A stretch of 64,000 bases of DNA from Aquarana catesbeiana (lineage: Eukaryota; Chordata; Amphibia; Anura; Ranidae), in contig NC_133333.1 of assembly GCF_042186555.1 (NCBI RefSeq), positions 222,582,757-222,646,756 on the forward strand. Reading direction: 5' to 3'. The first letter of the stretch is position 1; each line of letters starts with the position of its first letter. Shown here in pieces: positions 34,671 through 45,374 of the stretch. The notes under the pieces are model-generated. The model searched no databases and was not told the DNA's origin. It saw nothing but the letters and a program-made list of their open reading frames with translations. The translations under genes were made by a program, and so were the position numbers.

Positions 34671-35609
34671 CCGCTTCAGCCCTGGAAGATTTTGCCCCCT
34701 TCCTGACCAGAACACTTTTTGCGATACGGCACTGCGTCACTTTAACTGACAATTGCGCAGTCGTGCGATCTTGCACACAAACAAAATGGACGTCCTTTTT
34801 TTCCCACAAACAGAGCTTTCTTTTGGCGGTATTTGATCACCTCTGCAGTTTTTATTTTTTGCGCTATAAACAAAAAAAGAGTGACAATTTTGAAAAAAAA
34901 CACGCATTATTTTTTACTTTTTACTATAATAAATATCCCCCAAAAATATATAAAAAAACTATTTGTTTCCTGAGTTTAGGCCGATACGTATTCTTCTACA
35001 TATTTTTCGCAATAAGCGTATATTGATTGGTTTGCGCAAAAGTTATAGCGTCTACAAAATAGGGGATAGTTTTATGGCATTTATATTTTAATTTTTTTAT
35101 AGGTAATAGCAGCGATCTGCGTTTTTTTAAATTGGAACTGCGACATTATGGCGGACACATTGGTCACTTTTGACACTATTTTGGGACCATTGTCATATAT
35201 ACAGCGATCAGTGCTATAAAAATGCACTGATTACTGTGTAAATGACACTGGCAGTGAAGGGGTTAACCATTAGGGGGCGATGAAGGGGTTAAGTGTGTCC
35301 TATGGAGTGATTCTAACTGTGTGGGGGGGTGGGCTTCAAGTCACATGACAGCGATCACCGTTCCCGGTGACAGGGAGCGGTGATCTCTGTCATGACACAA
35401 GGCAGAACAGGGAAAATGCCTTGTTTACATAGGCACTTCCCCGTTCTGAGGCTCCATGACACGATCCCGGCGGACATTGAGTCCGGCCGGTCCCTCGAGC
35501 GCGGTCACGCCTGCTATCCCCGGCTCTTAAAGGGGACGTCTATGTATGCCCATTTGCCCACCGCTGCCATTGTGCCGACGTATATTGGCGTGCAGCAGTC
35601 GGCAAGTGG
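34671..35609 (+). mobile_element. TTAA-family MITE 'B', copy 1
   Basis: Starts CCGCTTCAGCCCTGGAAGAT and ends GTCGGCAAGTGG. Landmarks: 'ttgcgatacggcactgcgtc', 'ttgcgctataaacaaaaaaa', 'aagcgtatattgattggttt', 'gtcactggcagtgaaggggt'-type end. Both flanks are ATAA rather than TTAA (34,667-34,670 and 35,610-35,613). No coding capacity. Confidence 0.85.
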
Positions 35610-35926
35610 ATAAGCAAATTTGGCCTTGATGTTTTGGATGGCCCTTCCACTGTAATGTTGCCTATCCTACCAGAGACATCTGTTTGGCACAATGAGGCAC
35701 CCGATGGGGCTTGAGAAGGGGTTGGATGTGGGGGAAGGGGTTTTGTGAGAAGTCATAGTGTTTGATCGGTGGAGAGGAGGAGTTGTGGGCATTTGAGGGG
35801 CTGGTGACAGAGATCGGGGGGAAGATTAGAGTCTAGGCTCAGGACTGCAGTTCACAGTTTGAAGCTTGGGTAGGACATAAATGCTTTGACCACAATAATC
35901 TAAAGTTTGCACTGTGTGTTTTGTAG
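35610..35926. other. Intron 5, 3' end: no gene recognised
   Basis: G-rich sequence leading to the exon 6 acceptor. Nothing else seen. Confidence 0.5.
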
Positions 35927-36026
35927 GTATTTACTTCAGTTAATAAAGGAGACATGGGAATGTACTACTGTGTAGCCAGAAATTCTGCCGGAACTGCTCG
36001 TTGTGAGTCTCAGCAGCTGGAAGTGT
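35927..36026 (+). CDS. JAM3: JAM3 exon 6: end of C2-type Ig domain
   Basis: The acceptor is gttttgtag and the donor is gtaagt. The exon encodes VFTSVNKGDMGMYYCVARNS followed by AGTARCESQQLEV. D-M-G-M-Y-Y-C is the F-strand motif with the second core cysteine, and ARCE supplies the partner of the extra cysteine in exon 5. The length is 100 nt, phase 0 to phase 1. The mammalian protein has ASNDAGSARCEEQ at the same place, so the substitution pattern is that of an orthologue rather than a pseudogene. Confidence 0.96.
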
Positions 36027-36569
36027 GTAAGTTGTACATGTCACAGCTATTCGTTTTTTTTTTAACAACTGATATGCATCCCCTCATATTTACACCAAAG
36101 CATAAAACCGTAAATAATATATCTTAATCGTACAGGACATAGGAAAGCAAGTCACAGCCCCCCGGGGTTATATGCCGCTACCTTCATTTAATTTACGAAA
36201 ACTGTACTGAGGATGCCCCCGTTGTACCCTCTAAACCATTCCTTTTTGAAATTTCTTTACTTCAAGTGACACTTCTATCAAGATCCAACTGATTATTGCC
36301 CCAGGGTTCATTTACCATTTCTGGATCGGTTACCCTCAGTGTACATCTTGGGAACTGTAACTGGACCCTGAAAACCATTAACAGGAGCCCCTGTTAATAA
36401 TGATCTACAGCTCACAGTACATTAGTGTGATGGTCATTGAAAAAAAAAAAAAAAAAAACGCTCCTTACATTTATTGCCATTGGGAATATCCCCTGCCTTA
36501 CAGGTGGCTAAAAAGATCATTGCTGTCTGTGGTTACTCAGCCGAGAGACAAAAGCTGCTCTTTGTTTAA

Positions 36570-37490
36570 CCACTTCCGTCCCAGAAGAATTTACCCCCTT
36601 CCTGACCAGGCCATTTTTTGCGATACGGCACTGCGTCGCTTTAACTGACAATTGCGCGGTCGTGCGACATTGTACCCAAACAAACATTTTTTTCCCCACA
36701 AACAGAGCTTTCTTTTGGTGGTATTTGATCACCTCTGTGGTTTTTATTTTTTGCGCTATAAACAAAAGAAGAGCGGCAAGTTTGAAAAAAACAATATTTT
36801 TTACTTTTTGCTATAATAAATATCCCAATTTTTTTGTTAAATAAACACATTTCTTCATCAGTTTAGGCCAATATGTATTCTTCTACATATTTTTGATAAA
36901 AACAAATCGCATTAAGCGTATATTGATTGGTTTGCGCAAAAGTTATAGAATCTACAAAATAGGGGATAGATTTATGGCATTTTTATTATTATTAATTTTT
37001 TACTAGTAATGGCAGCGATCAGCGATTTTTATCGTTATTGCGACTTTTTGGGGACCATTGAGATTTATATAGCTATCATAACTAAAAATAGCCACTGATT
37101 ACTGTATAAATGTCACTGGCAGGGAAGGGGTTAACACTAGTGGGCGATCAAGGGGTTAAATGTCTTCCCTAGATGTTTCTAACTGTGGGGGGATGTGACT
37201 GACTAGAGGAGGAGCCAGATCGTTGTTCCTACTTAGTGGGAACAGACGATCTGTTTCTTCTCCCCTGTCAGAACAGGGATTTGTGTGTTTACACACACAA
37301 ATTCTCGTTCTGGCTCTCGCGCCCACGGGGCAATTGAGCTCGCCGACCACGCGCATCTGGTCCCCCACCGAGCAGCGGGCGCATGCACGTGCCTGCTATG
37401 GCTCTTTAAGGAGCTGCTGTACATATACGACAATTCACGCAGGAGAGCCATCCTGCCTCCGTATATGTACAGGAGTCGGTCGGGAAGCAG
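36570..37490 (+). mobile_element. TTAA-family MITE 'B', copy 2
   Basis: TTAA at 36,566-36,569 and 37,491-37,494. Starts CCACTTCCGTCCCAGAAG and ends GTCGGTCGGGAAGCAG. Same internal landmarks as copies 1 and 3. Confidence 0.88.
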
Positions 37491-37579
37491 TTAAGGAACT
37501 TATAGCAACCTCTGGGGGAACCCTAGGGTTTCATGGATTCTGGCTGAGAAAGGCTGCTCTAGAGAATGTAATTTGCCAG

Positions 37580-38908
37580 GTCTCTAGGATGTCACTGCTG
37601 TCTGTGCGTATGTGCAGAATTTTGTGGTTAAAGGCGTGGTCTGCTGAGCCTGTTTGCAAAAGGCCTTTGTGCATGCCTTTAGATGGTGAATGCCTGTTTG
37701 GTAAATCTCTTAATAGATTTATTAAGGAGGTTACTGGAGAGAGAAATTTTTATCCCACAAGAAACAACCTAAGCCCACTACTACTACAGCTACTGCTTCT
37801 CAAACAAAACAGGTCCTTTCACTCCACCCAGGTACCCTTAAGTGAGAGGCGGGTCCATCCTGTCATTGAAAGCCTGAAGCTCTCCTTGCAGTGAAGGGGC
37901 ACCACAACTCTCTAGGCTGGGGGGCCATCTGTTGGCATTTGCACCAGCTTGGATCAAAGATGTCCCAGGACCTATGAATCCAATCTGTCATTTCCAGGGA
38001 CTACAAAATAGAATTTCTTTCTGCCCCCTCCTTGATTCCTACCCTCCAGGGCAGGCAGATTTGTAGGCATAAGAGGTGATCACTGCAGAGGAAAAGTTTC
38101 AAGGGTATTACTCGCACCTATTCACAGTCCCAAAATGAAATGGGGACATTCACCTACTTCCGGACCTAAAATCTCTTAACCAATATCTACATGTCCCCAA
38201 ATACATCATGGAGTCTGTGAAATTGATCATCACTTCTTCAGACCAAGGGAATTTTTGCCATCAGTGTTTATCCAAGATGCCTATCTTCACATTCCTGGCT
38301 TCCCACAAACCAATGCTTTCTACTCTTTGCTGTGAGAGACCCAGATTTTTCATTTTTTTGCTCAACCATTTGGGCTTTCATCTGCATCAGGATTCTTCGC
38401 AAAGGTGCTTGTTCCGCATCTGGCCTGGATCAGATCTCAGGACATACAGATCGCAAGATACCTGGACAATCCTTTGCTGAAAGATACATCAGCCACAGTC
38501 CTGACCTCCAACATCCAAAAGATGATCCAGTTCCTTAAAACCTTTGGCTGGCTGGCTGATCAGCTTCAAGAAGTCTGCTCTCCAGCCTTCCCATCATCTG
38601 GAGTACATGGGGCTGATCTTGGACACAGTCCAGGCAAAAAATGTCCTTCCCCAGTGTAATAGAATGTATAAACAACTGACTCCATCTTAGATTCCCTTCC
38701 ATTTTACATAAAGTATAAATTAACTTTGTGTGTGTGTGAGTTTTGCCATAATCAGCTTAAAAGTTTGCCATAATCAGCTTAAAAGTTTGCATAGAAACAC
38801 ACCCTATGAGATACTGTGGTTAAGCCGAATCTGTGTCAGCAAGTCAGCTATTTCCTGTTATCTATTCAAGCAGTCTAACTCTTGATAAGAAAGTGCTGAG
38901 TGTAAAGT

Positions 38909-38944
<36 letters not shown>

Positions 38945-39480
38945 GCTACTGTTGTATTCAATAAAGACAGAGATCTTATGAACACACTCCAGCTTGTTTC
39001 CCGTGTCTCATGTAGTCTCTAACGGATCCGAGGGTCCCGGTGGTCTGCCTGCATAAACCAGGGTGGTCTTCAAGGTGTACAATTCCTTTCACCCAGGAAG
39101 AGATGGTTTCTCTCTGATGTCCAGCTGTTGGACTCTCAGGTAAACCTGGAATCTCCCAACTCACTTCTGCATGGTGGCCTTCTTCGTGGCTCAGTTCCAC
39201 TCAAGGCCTTTGCAGCTCAACATCTTTCCAGTGTGTGACAAGCAGATCCCTGGACTGCCTGCTATTGTCCAGCTAGGAAAAATTTTTCCTGGTAGTGTGG
39301 ATTTCCAACTCGGCCCTAGAATCCAGGAAGTTGTTCCTTCCCCCTCTCTGCAGGGTATACAACTGCAGAACTGTCCAGGGAACCTTGTCCCCACAGGAGT
39401 TGATGCTACCCATCAACATTCTGAAACAGAGTACCGTAAGACTGGCATTGATTGTGTAGAACTTACTTTAAGCTCCTGAG
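37580..39480 (+). pseudogene. DIRS-type retrotransposon polyprotein remnant, interrupted
   Basis: Broken pieces of one protein run along the plus strand. The stretch ILWLKAWSAEPVCKRPL...LFGKSLNRFIKEVTGE is the DIRS region before the reverse transcriptase. QGYYSHLFTVPK (38,098 on) and LLPDLKSLNQYLHVPKYIME are RT fingers. IQIARYLDNPLLKDTSATVL (about 38,449) is the catalytic YxDD region decayed to YLDN. AQFHSRPLQLNIFPVCDKQI (about 39,184) is the thumb. Several stops and frameshifts are present. The region between the palm and thumb is split by the LTR-like insertion at 38,665. It lies in JAM3 intron 6, sense to the gene. Confidence 0.8.
38665..39040 (+). mobile_element. Putative solo LTR inside the DIRS remnant
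   Basis: It begins TGTATAAACAACTGACTCC, has a tandem duplication of 'ttgccataatcagcttaaaa', a (TA)n run at about 38,914-38,941, and an AATAAAGACAGAGATC polyadenylation-type block about 80 bp before its end, the order expected of U3-R-U5. It interrupts DIRS reverse transcriptase sequence. The right border and a target duplication could not be fixed, and no internal retroviral genes are present. Confidence 0.5.
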
Positions 39481-39736
39481 TAGAACGTCTTCCTCTCCAC
39501 AGTACCTCTTCCTAGTGTGCCTTTAATAAAGCATGGTGACTTAAAAAAAGTTTGGAAAGATGTCACAAAGAAATGCAAAGATGAGCATAGAATGGATATA
39601 CAGCGCTAATAATTTTGGAAAATGTTCCCACACTTATTAAATCTATGCACAGTATTTTCACAGTAAGGCGTTGTCTTTAAGGTAGGGTCTTGTTTTATTG
39701 TTTTTAAAGTAATCTGAGCTTTGTCTTAATTTCCAG
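39481..39736. other. Intron 6, 3' end: no gene recognised
   Basis: AT-rich sequence up to the exon 7 acceptor. Confidence 0.5.
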
Positions 39737-39869
39737 ATGATCTGAACATTGCTGGCATTGTTGGAGGTATCCTAGTGGTGGTGGTGGTGCTGGCCTTGAT
39801 CACTGTTGGCATGTGTTGTGCCTATCGTAAAGGCTACTTTTCCACCAGCAGTGGAGGAAGCGGGCAAAG
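39737..39869 (+). CDS. JAM3: JAM3 exon 7: transmembrane helix and start of tail
   Basis: The acceptor is aatttccag and the donor is gtgagt. The exon encodes YDLNIAGIVGGILVVVVVLA, then LITVGMCCAYRKGYF and a Ser/Gly-rich stretch. This is a single membrane-spanning segment with a small-residue GxxGG face, followed by a juxtamembrane Cys pair and basic residues that fix the cytoplasmic side. The Cys pair is palmitoylated in mammalian JAM-C (established knowledge, not tested here). The Ser/Gly stretch replaces the mammalian NNKQDGE segment and is the least conserved part of the protein. Confidence 0.96.
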
Positions 39870-40265
39870 GTGAGTTACCAGCTGTCTGAATCTTGTCACT
39901 TTCCTGTCTGCTGTCTCCTGCCAGTCATCAGACACGGGGAGGACAAAAGGCCCTTTATATCTCATCTGTCAGCAGAGGAGCAATGCTACATTTTAAAAGC
40001 AGTATCTCCAGTCTGTGTCCTACTGCCTCAGTCAGGGCACTCAGTGAAATGACATGTGAGATCTAATTGTAGCATATTATTTACATACAACTTTCTGAAT
40101 AAACTTTGATAACTATTTATTATACTGAATCTCCCTGTTTTTCAGTTTCTAGTAACAATTTCAGTGATTTTTTAAAAAAATATGTAGATGTTTGTAAAGG
40201 CTTTTGTTATTGACTGAGTGCTGCTTATTCCATTCCCATGTGGAAGAGCAAAAAAGCCTTTTTAA

Positions 40266-40704
40266 AGCGGTTGTATACCCCGCATGGCCACTCGCAGGGC
40301 CGGAGCCATGAATCGGGAAGAAATGCAGAGGGAACATGTCAGCTCCCTCACCGGGAGGCGATGCTGGCACTTCATTGTAAGGCAGTGGTTCTCAACCTTA
40401 CTAGTGCCGTGACCCCTTGATAAAATTTCCCAAGTTGTGGGGACCCCTAACAGTAAAATTATTTTCATAGCGTAGGTTGTCTCTTGCTGGGCGACTGCAG
40501 AAAGACTGGAGAGCAGGCTTCAAGAACAGCCCAGGATTCGTTGACCCCTGGCAAATAGACATTTGACCCCCGAGGGGGTCCGGGCCCCCAGGTTGAGAAC
40601 CACTGATCTAAGGTATTTCATAATGGGCTAGTATGCGGTGCATACTAGCCCAGTATGCCTTTGCCTTGCAGGTTTTTTTTCTTTTTTCGGGGTATACAAC
40701 CGCT
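40266..40704. mobile_element. TTAA-flanked MITE with nested hAT MITE
   Basis: TTAA at 40,262-40,265 and 40,705-40,708. The ends AGCGGTTGTATACCCCG and CGGGGTATACAACCGCT are perfect 17-bp inverted repeats. Confidence 0.92.
40383..40605. mobile_element. hAT-type MITE nested in the TTAA MITE
   Basis: The ends CAGTGGTTCTCAACCT and AGGTTGAGAACCACTG are perfect inverted repeats. Flanks TTGTAAGG and ATCTAAGG match at 6 of 8. The interior GTGACCCC and TTGACCCC motifs recall Charlie-type elements. Confidence 0.9.
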
Positions 40705-40912
40705 TTAACTGTTCAAATGTCACATTTGCCAATCAGAAGACAGATTTTCTACCAATGATCATGCTCCCAACCAATTGGACTTAGCAGTTATATACGACTG
40801 AGTTGAAATTGATCCCTGCACAACGATCCTTCTGGCTGTCATCAGTGAAACTCCCACAGCTCTGCCATTTTACTTCATGGGGTGATTAGAGTGCTGTAAC
40901 TCATGCTATATG

Positions 40913-41160
40913 GGGTAGATTTACTAAAGGCAAATTGACTGTGCAGTTGCTCCAGAGCTTAGTATATGAGAGAAAGCTCTGCTGACTTCCCCTTATACAA
41001 TCACGTTCAAGCAAAAATGCTGTTTTTGTTTTTTTTTTTTTTTTCCTTGCTTGTGATTGGGTATTTTTTTGCAGTGTGCAGCTTTACCTCATTTTCTAAG
41101 CCCTGGAACAACTGCACATTCAAAGTGCATACTTTCTATTTGCCCTTAGTAAATCCACCC
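40913..41160. mobile_element. 'gatttactaaaggcaaat' MITE, copy 1
   Basis: The ends GGGGTAGATTTACTAAAGGC and TTAGTAAATCCACCCC are inverted repeats. The interior 'caagcaaaaatgctgttttt' is shared with copies at 54,424 and 54,678. Confidence 0.85.
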
Positions 41161-41330
41161 CTGTATGTTTCATTTTTCAAATTGTACATAGATAGGGTTG
41201 TGAATTGGAGAGACCTATGCTGTTGCCACATTATGAAAAAGTCCACCCATATGCTTGGCAAGTATAGCACTGGCCGTAGGGATTTCTAGAAGATCTGTGC
41301 TGAGAGAATTTGTTTTTATTTTTTTTTTAA

Positions 41331-41782
41331 AGCGGAGTTCCAGCCTGGGTGAAATAAAATTTAAAAGTCAGCAGCTACAAATACTGTAGCTGCTGACTTT
41401 TAATATAAGGACAGTTATCTGTCCAGGGTGCCTGCAATGTTTGCACCGGAAGCGAACTTGTCCCATCCATCGGCTCCGGGTGCAGGCGTCAGCATCCTTA
41501 CTGAGGGCAACAGGAAGTGTAGTCTTGTGGCTTCACGGCCTGTTTCCTCCTGCACATGCGCGAGTCATGCGGTGTTTTCTGAATGGTCCCGTCGTCTTCT
41601 GTTACACACACGGGTCCTAGAAGGCAACGGGGTGGAAGGAGGAGGGGCACGATAAAACCATGGAAGTGACATACTTTCACCACCGTGACATGGGACAGAT
41701 GTCCCGAAAAAACGGTATGAAAAAGAAGAAAAAAAGGGGGGATGTTCTGTTGTTTCAGAGAATTTTTGCCTGGAACTCCGCT
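41331..41782. mobile_element. TTAA-flanked MITE
   Basis: TTAA at 41,327-41,330 and 41,783-41,786. The ends AGCGGAGTTCCAGCC and GGAACTCCGCT are inverted repeats. It contains an inner hairpin around 'aaaagtcagcagctac' at about 41,362-41,402. It lies 150 bp upstream of exon 8. Confidence 0.9.
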
Positions 41783-41928
41783 TTAAGTTTCTGTATGTAA
41801 ATAATACAATGGTGGTTCAGGTCTGCCAGTATGCTCTAACTATAAGAATTATAATAATTTCTGCTCAGTGTTGTGATGAAACTTGCTGTCTCTCTCTCTC
41901 TCTCTCTGACATTCTCCTTTTCCTCCAG

Positions 41929-41983
41929 CTACAAAAATTCTGCTAAGCCAGACGCTATGAACTATTTGCGGTCAAACGATGAG
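41929..41983 (+). CDS. JAM3: JAM3 exon 8: cytoplasmic tail
   Basis: The acceptor is tttcctccag, preceded by a (TC)n run at about 41,888-41,908 that lengthens the pyrimidine tract; the donor is gtgagg. The 55-nt exon completes a Ser codon and then reads YKNSAKPDAMNYLRSNDE, aligning with the mammalian YKNPGKPDGVNYIRTDEE tail. It ends in phase 0. The tail lies between the membrane-proximal cysteines and the PDZ ligand. Confidence 0.95.
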
Positions 41984-42421
41984 GTGAGGATGTGGCGGGA
42001 TCTATTCTAGTTCCATGACATGTTGGCCTTCATTCCTAAGCTCATGTAATGTGAATTTGTTAATGTATTATATGTAACATGTGGCTTGCTGACAAGGATA
42101 AGCATATTAGGATTCAGTGTGCATACAAATGCAGAAGACTGCAGTGTTCGTCCAGGCAGACCATCATTTCAGTACCAGCTGTTCATATAATACATCACCA
42201 AATGTGAAGCTGAAGCTTGGTAGAAGTAAAAGGATACCGGCATTTGGAAAGGTATAGAAGATAGAAGAGTAATGCTGCAGAGCCTGTGGGATAGAAATCT
42301 GAGAGTTGCCATTGCTGTTTTTTTTTTTTTTTTTTATTAGTACATGTTTTGGGGCTGTTCTTGTTTTACTACTTAGTAGATCAATGAACTAAAGCAAGCA
42401 TTGGATTACTAAAGACTAAAA

Positions 42422-42578
42422 CCGGGGTCTTAAAGTGGTGGTCCTCCAGCTGTTGCGAAACTACAAGTCCCATCATGCCTCTGCCTGTGGGAGTCATGCT
42501 TTTAACTGTCAGCCTTGCAATGTCTCATGGGACTTGTAGTTTCGCAACAGCTGGAGGGCTGCCAGTTTGAGATCCCTG
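42422..42578. mobile_element. hAT-type hairpin MITE with ZNF143-like motifs
   Basis: Flanked by GACTAAAA at 42,414-42,421 and 42,579-42,586 (perfect). The arms hold CCTCCAGCTGTTGCGAAACT and AGTTTCGCAACAGCTGGAGG, perfect inverted repeats. Next to them are 'actacaagtcccatcatgcc' and its inverted partner, which resemble the ACTACAATTCCCAGCATGC type of ZNF143/STAF site. Length 157 bp. Confidence 0.92.
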
Positions 42579-42640
42579 GACTAAAAACTCTGGCCCCCCT
42601 CATCCTGCATGCTTGTTTCAGTTCTGTGAATCACTGTTAA

Positions 42641-43605
42641 CCGCTTCAGCCTTGGAAGATTTTACCCCCTTCCTGACCAGAGCACTTTTTGCGATTCGGC
42701 ACTGCGTCGCTTTAACTGACAATTGCGCGGTTGTGCGACGTTGCACCCAAACAAAATTGATGTCCTTTTTTTCCCACAAATAGAACTTTCTTTTGGTTGT
42801 ATTTGATCACCTCTGCGTTTTTTATTTTTTGCGCTATAAACAAAAAAAGAGCGACAATTTTGAAAAAAAACAATATTTTTTACTTTTTGTTATTATAAAT
42901 ATCCCCCAAAAATATATTTTTTTCCACAGTTTAGGTCGATATGTATTATTCTACATATTTTTGGTAAAAAAAAAAGCGCAATAAGCGTATATTGATTGGT
43001 TTGCACAAAAGTTATAGCGTCTACAAAATAGGGGATAGTTTTATGGCATTTTTATTATTATTTTCTTTACTAGTAATGGTGGCAATTTGCGATTTTTATC
43101 GGGACTGCGACATTATAGTGGACACATCGGACAATTTTGACACATTTTTGGGACCATTCACATTTATACAGCGATCAATGCTATAAAAATGCACTGATTA
43201 CAGTAAAAATGTCACTGGCAAGGAATGGGTTAACACTAGGGGACGATCAAGGGGTTAATTGTGTTCCCTCTCTGTGTTCTAACTGAAGGGGGAGGGGACT
43301 GTGTAGGGGAGATGACAGATCGCTGTTCATACTCTTTATGAACAGACGATCTGTTTCTTCTCCTCTCAGAGAACCGTAAACTGTGTGTTTACACACACAG
43401 ATCCAGGTTCTCCATGTGTCAGCAGCGATCGCGGGAGCCTGGTGGTGATCGTGACCGCCGGGCACTCTCATCGGCTCCAGAGGCGAGCAGCGGGCGTTTG
43501 TGCGTGCCCCTAGTGGCCACAGGGCGAAGTGACATACCATAACATCGCTTCGCCCAGTCATGCCATTCTGCCGCAGTACAACTTCGGCGGCTGGTCGGCA
43601 AGTGG
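42641..43605 (+). mobile_element. TTAA-family MITE 'B', copy 3 (intact ends)
   Basis: TTAA at 42,637-42,640 and 43,606-43,609. Starts CCGCTTCAGCCTTGG and ends GGTCGGCAAGTGG. Contains all family landmarks and is the best-preserved copy in the window. Confidence 0.92.
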
Positions 43606-43787
43606 TTAAAGCAAGGATGATGATGACAGCCCCAGAACAGCACCCACATTTCTGTCCTTGCTGGTCCTCTTAAAGTCTCCGCAGCTTTACGTATAATAAC
43701 ACCGCCCCAGGACTACATCACCTGCCCTGCTGCTCCATTACCTCTAAACATAGATGGGTACAGGCCCTGCTGCAACATTAACATAGG

Positions 43788-44062
43788 AAGAAATGAAAGG
43801 CTGGATTGGCCGCACTCCAATGCAATCTCTTTTTATTGATGAATATTGTAATTTATAGAGCAAACAGAGGTGAACTACAAGGATAAGCTGATGCGTTTCA
43901 CACCTATATCTGGTGCTTAATCATAGCTTGAATAGCTATGATTAAGCACCAGATATAGGTGTGAAACGCGTCAGTTTATATTTGTAGTTCACCTCTGCTC
44001 TATGGATTACGATATTCATCCATAAAAGATTGCATTGGAGTGCGGCCATCCAGCCTTTCCTT
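43788..44062. mobile_element. Foldback element with hammerhead-like core in both arms
   Basis: The arms at about 43,800-43,922 and 43,935-44,056 are long, nearly perfect inverted repeats. Both carry, on opposite strands, a sequence of the form TGATTAAGCACC, loop, GGTGTGAAACGCGTC (plus strand at 43,939-43,971). The GAAAC box and a CACC/GGTG stem fit the hammerhead-like pattern of the other foldbacks; the first box is degraded. Confidence 0.65.
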
Positions 44063-44114
44063 TCTCCACAGCTTTACTTTTCCATTGTAGATGTCCAGCC
44101 ATTTTCCTCCATCT

Positions 44115-44527
44115 AAGACCCCTTTCACACTGGGGCGGTGCAGGCATTAGCGGTAAAGAGCTGCTAGTTTTAGCAGCAGTTTACCGATTTTCAGCCAATA
44201 GTGGGGCGGTTTTAACCCCCGCTAGCAGCCGAAGAAGGGGTTAATAGTGCCCGTGTTGCGACGCTACCAAATCGCTTTGCAGGCGCTTTGGCAGCGCTGC
44301 CCTTTCATTCCAATGGGCAGGGATGGTGGAGGAGCGGAGCGGTGTATACACCACTCCCCCACTGCCCTAAAGATGCGGCTTGCAGTACTTTTTTTCCCAT
44401 CCTGCAAGCGCACCGCCCCAGTGTGGAAGCACTCAGGTTTTCACACTGGGGTGGCTTGAGAGGCACTTTTCAGGCGCTATTTTTTGTGCTAAAAAGCCTG
44501 AAAAGCGCCCCAATGTGAAAGGGATCT
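44115..44527. mobile_element. 'ccctttcacactg' MITE, second full copy
   Basis: The ends AAGACCCCTTTCACACTGGG and CCCCAATGTGAAAGGGATCT are inverted repeats. The interior shares 'cctttcattccaatgggcag'-like and GCTAGCAGCCGA motifs with the 28,587 copy, in opposite orientation. Confidence 0.85.
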
Positions 44528-45374
44528 TACTCTCTAGATGTTCTGTGTGTTCCCTCTTCATCTTTCTGTTTAGATGTCCTCTCCTCTCCATTCTTCTTTT
44601 CTAGGTGTCATGTCTTCCCTGTATATTTCTTTTTTAGTAGTCCTCTTCTCATCCCTTATTTCTACATCTCCTCTCTTGCTTCACCTTCCATTCTTCAGGT
44701 CTTTATTCCTCATCCATCCTGCTTCAAAAGAAAAAAAAATGGATGAGAAACAAATCATTCTCTCTGTACAAAGCTCTGTGTTTATTATCAACAGAGAGCT
44801 CTGATCTGTGATAGGACACAGCCGATCAGCAGGTCCTGGGCGTGAATCATTGACTGACTGGGACTTGCTGACAGGCTTCCGCTGTGTACATTCCTAAAGG
44901 GTGCCTGCCAGGGGACAAGCGTGCGCATGCCCTGAACCCAGAAGTAGACAGCAGGGTACGGTGACATCGCTTTGCTTGCACCGGCCGCTCGTCAGTACAT
45001 TGTGGGCTGATGGTCAGGAAGTGGTTAAGGGATAAGTTCATCTATCAAGAAAAAATAATAAATACACATTTTTGCAGGAAAACAGTGCACTTATTATTTT
45101 TTTCTGCAGGAGCGGAAAGCATCGTAACCGTGAACAGGATCAGGGATTCAGTGTGGGGTTTCTGCAGGCAAGCCCTGTAGCTTTCTGCCTGCACCTTCAT
45201 ATGGGCTCTCTGTGTGAAAGCTGCTGGGCTTGTGAATGAACTACGAGAGCGCTCATCAGCATCCTCACAGTTCATTCAGGACTACAAGCCGTCAGCTGCG
45301 GTGGGTGATGGTTGTTGTAGTTCATTCATTCACAGGAAACTGTGAATGAATGAATGACGTGGCCGCAGTTTTTA
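44528..45374. other. Intron 8 stretch with partial MITEs
   Basis: A pyrimidine-rich stretch (44,540-44,700) is followed by a TTAA-family end (about 44,740-45,026, 'ggtcaggaagtgg' before TTAA) and a stretch with inverted 'gaatgaactac'/'gtagttcattc' motifs (about 45,230-45,350). No gene. Confidence 0.4.
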
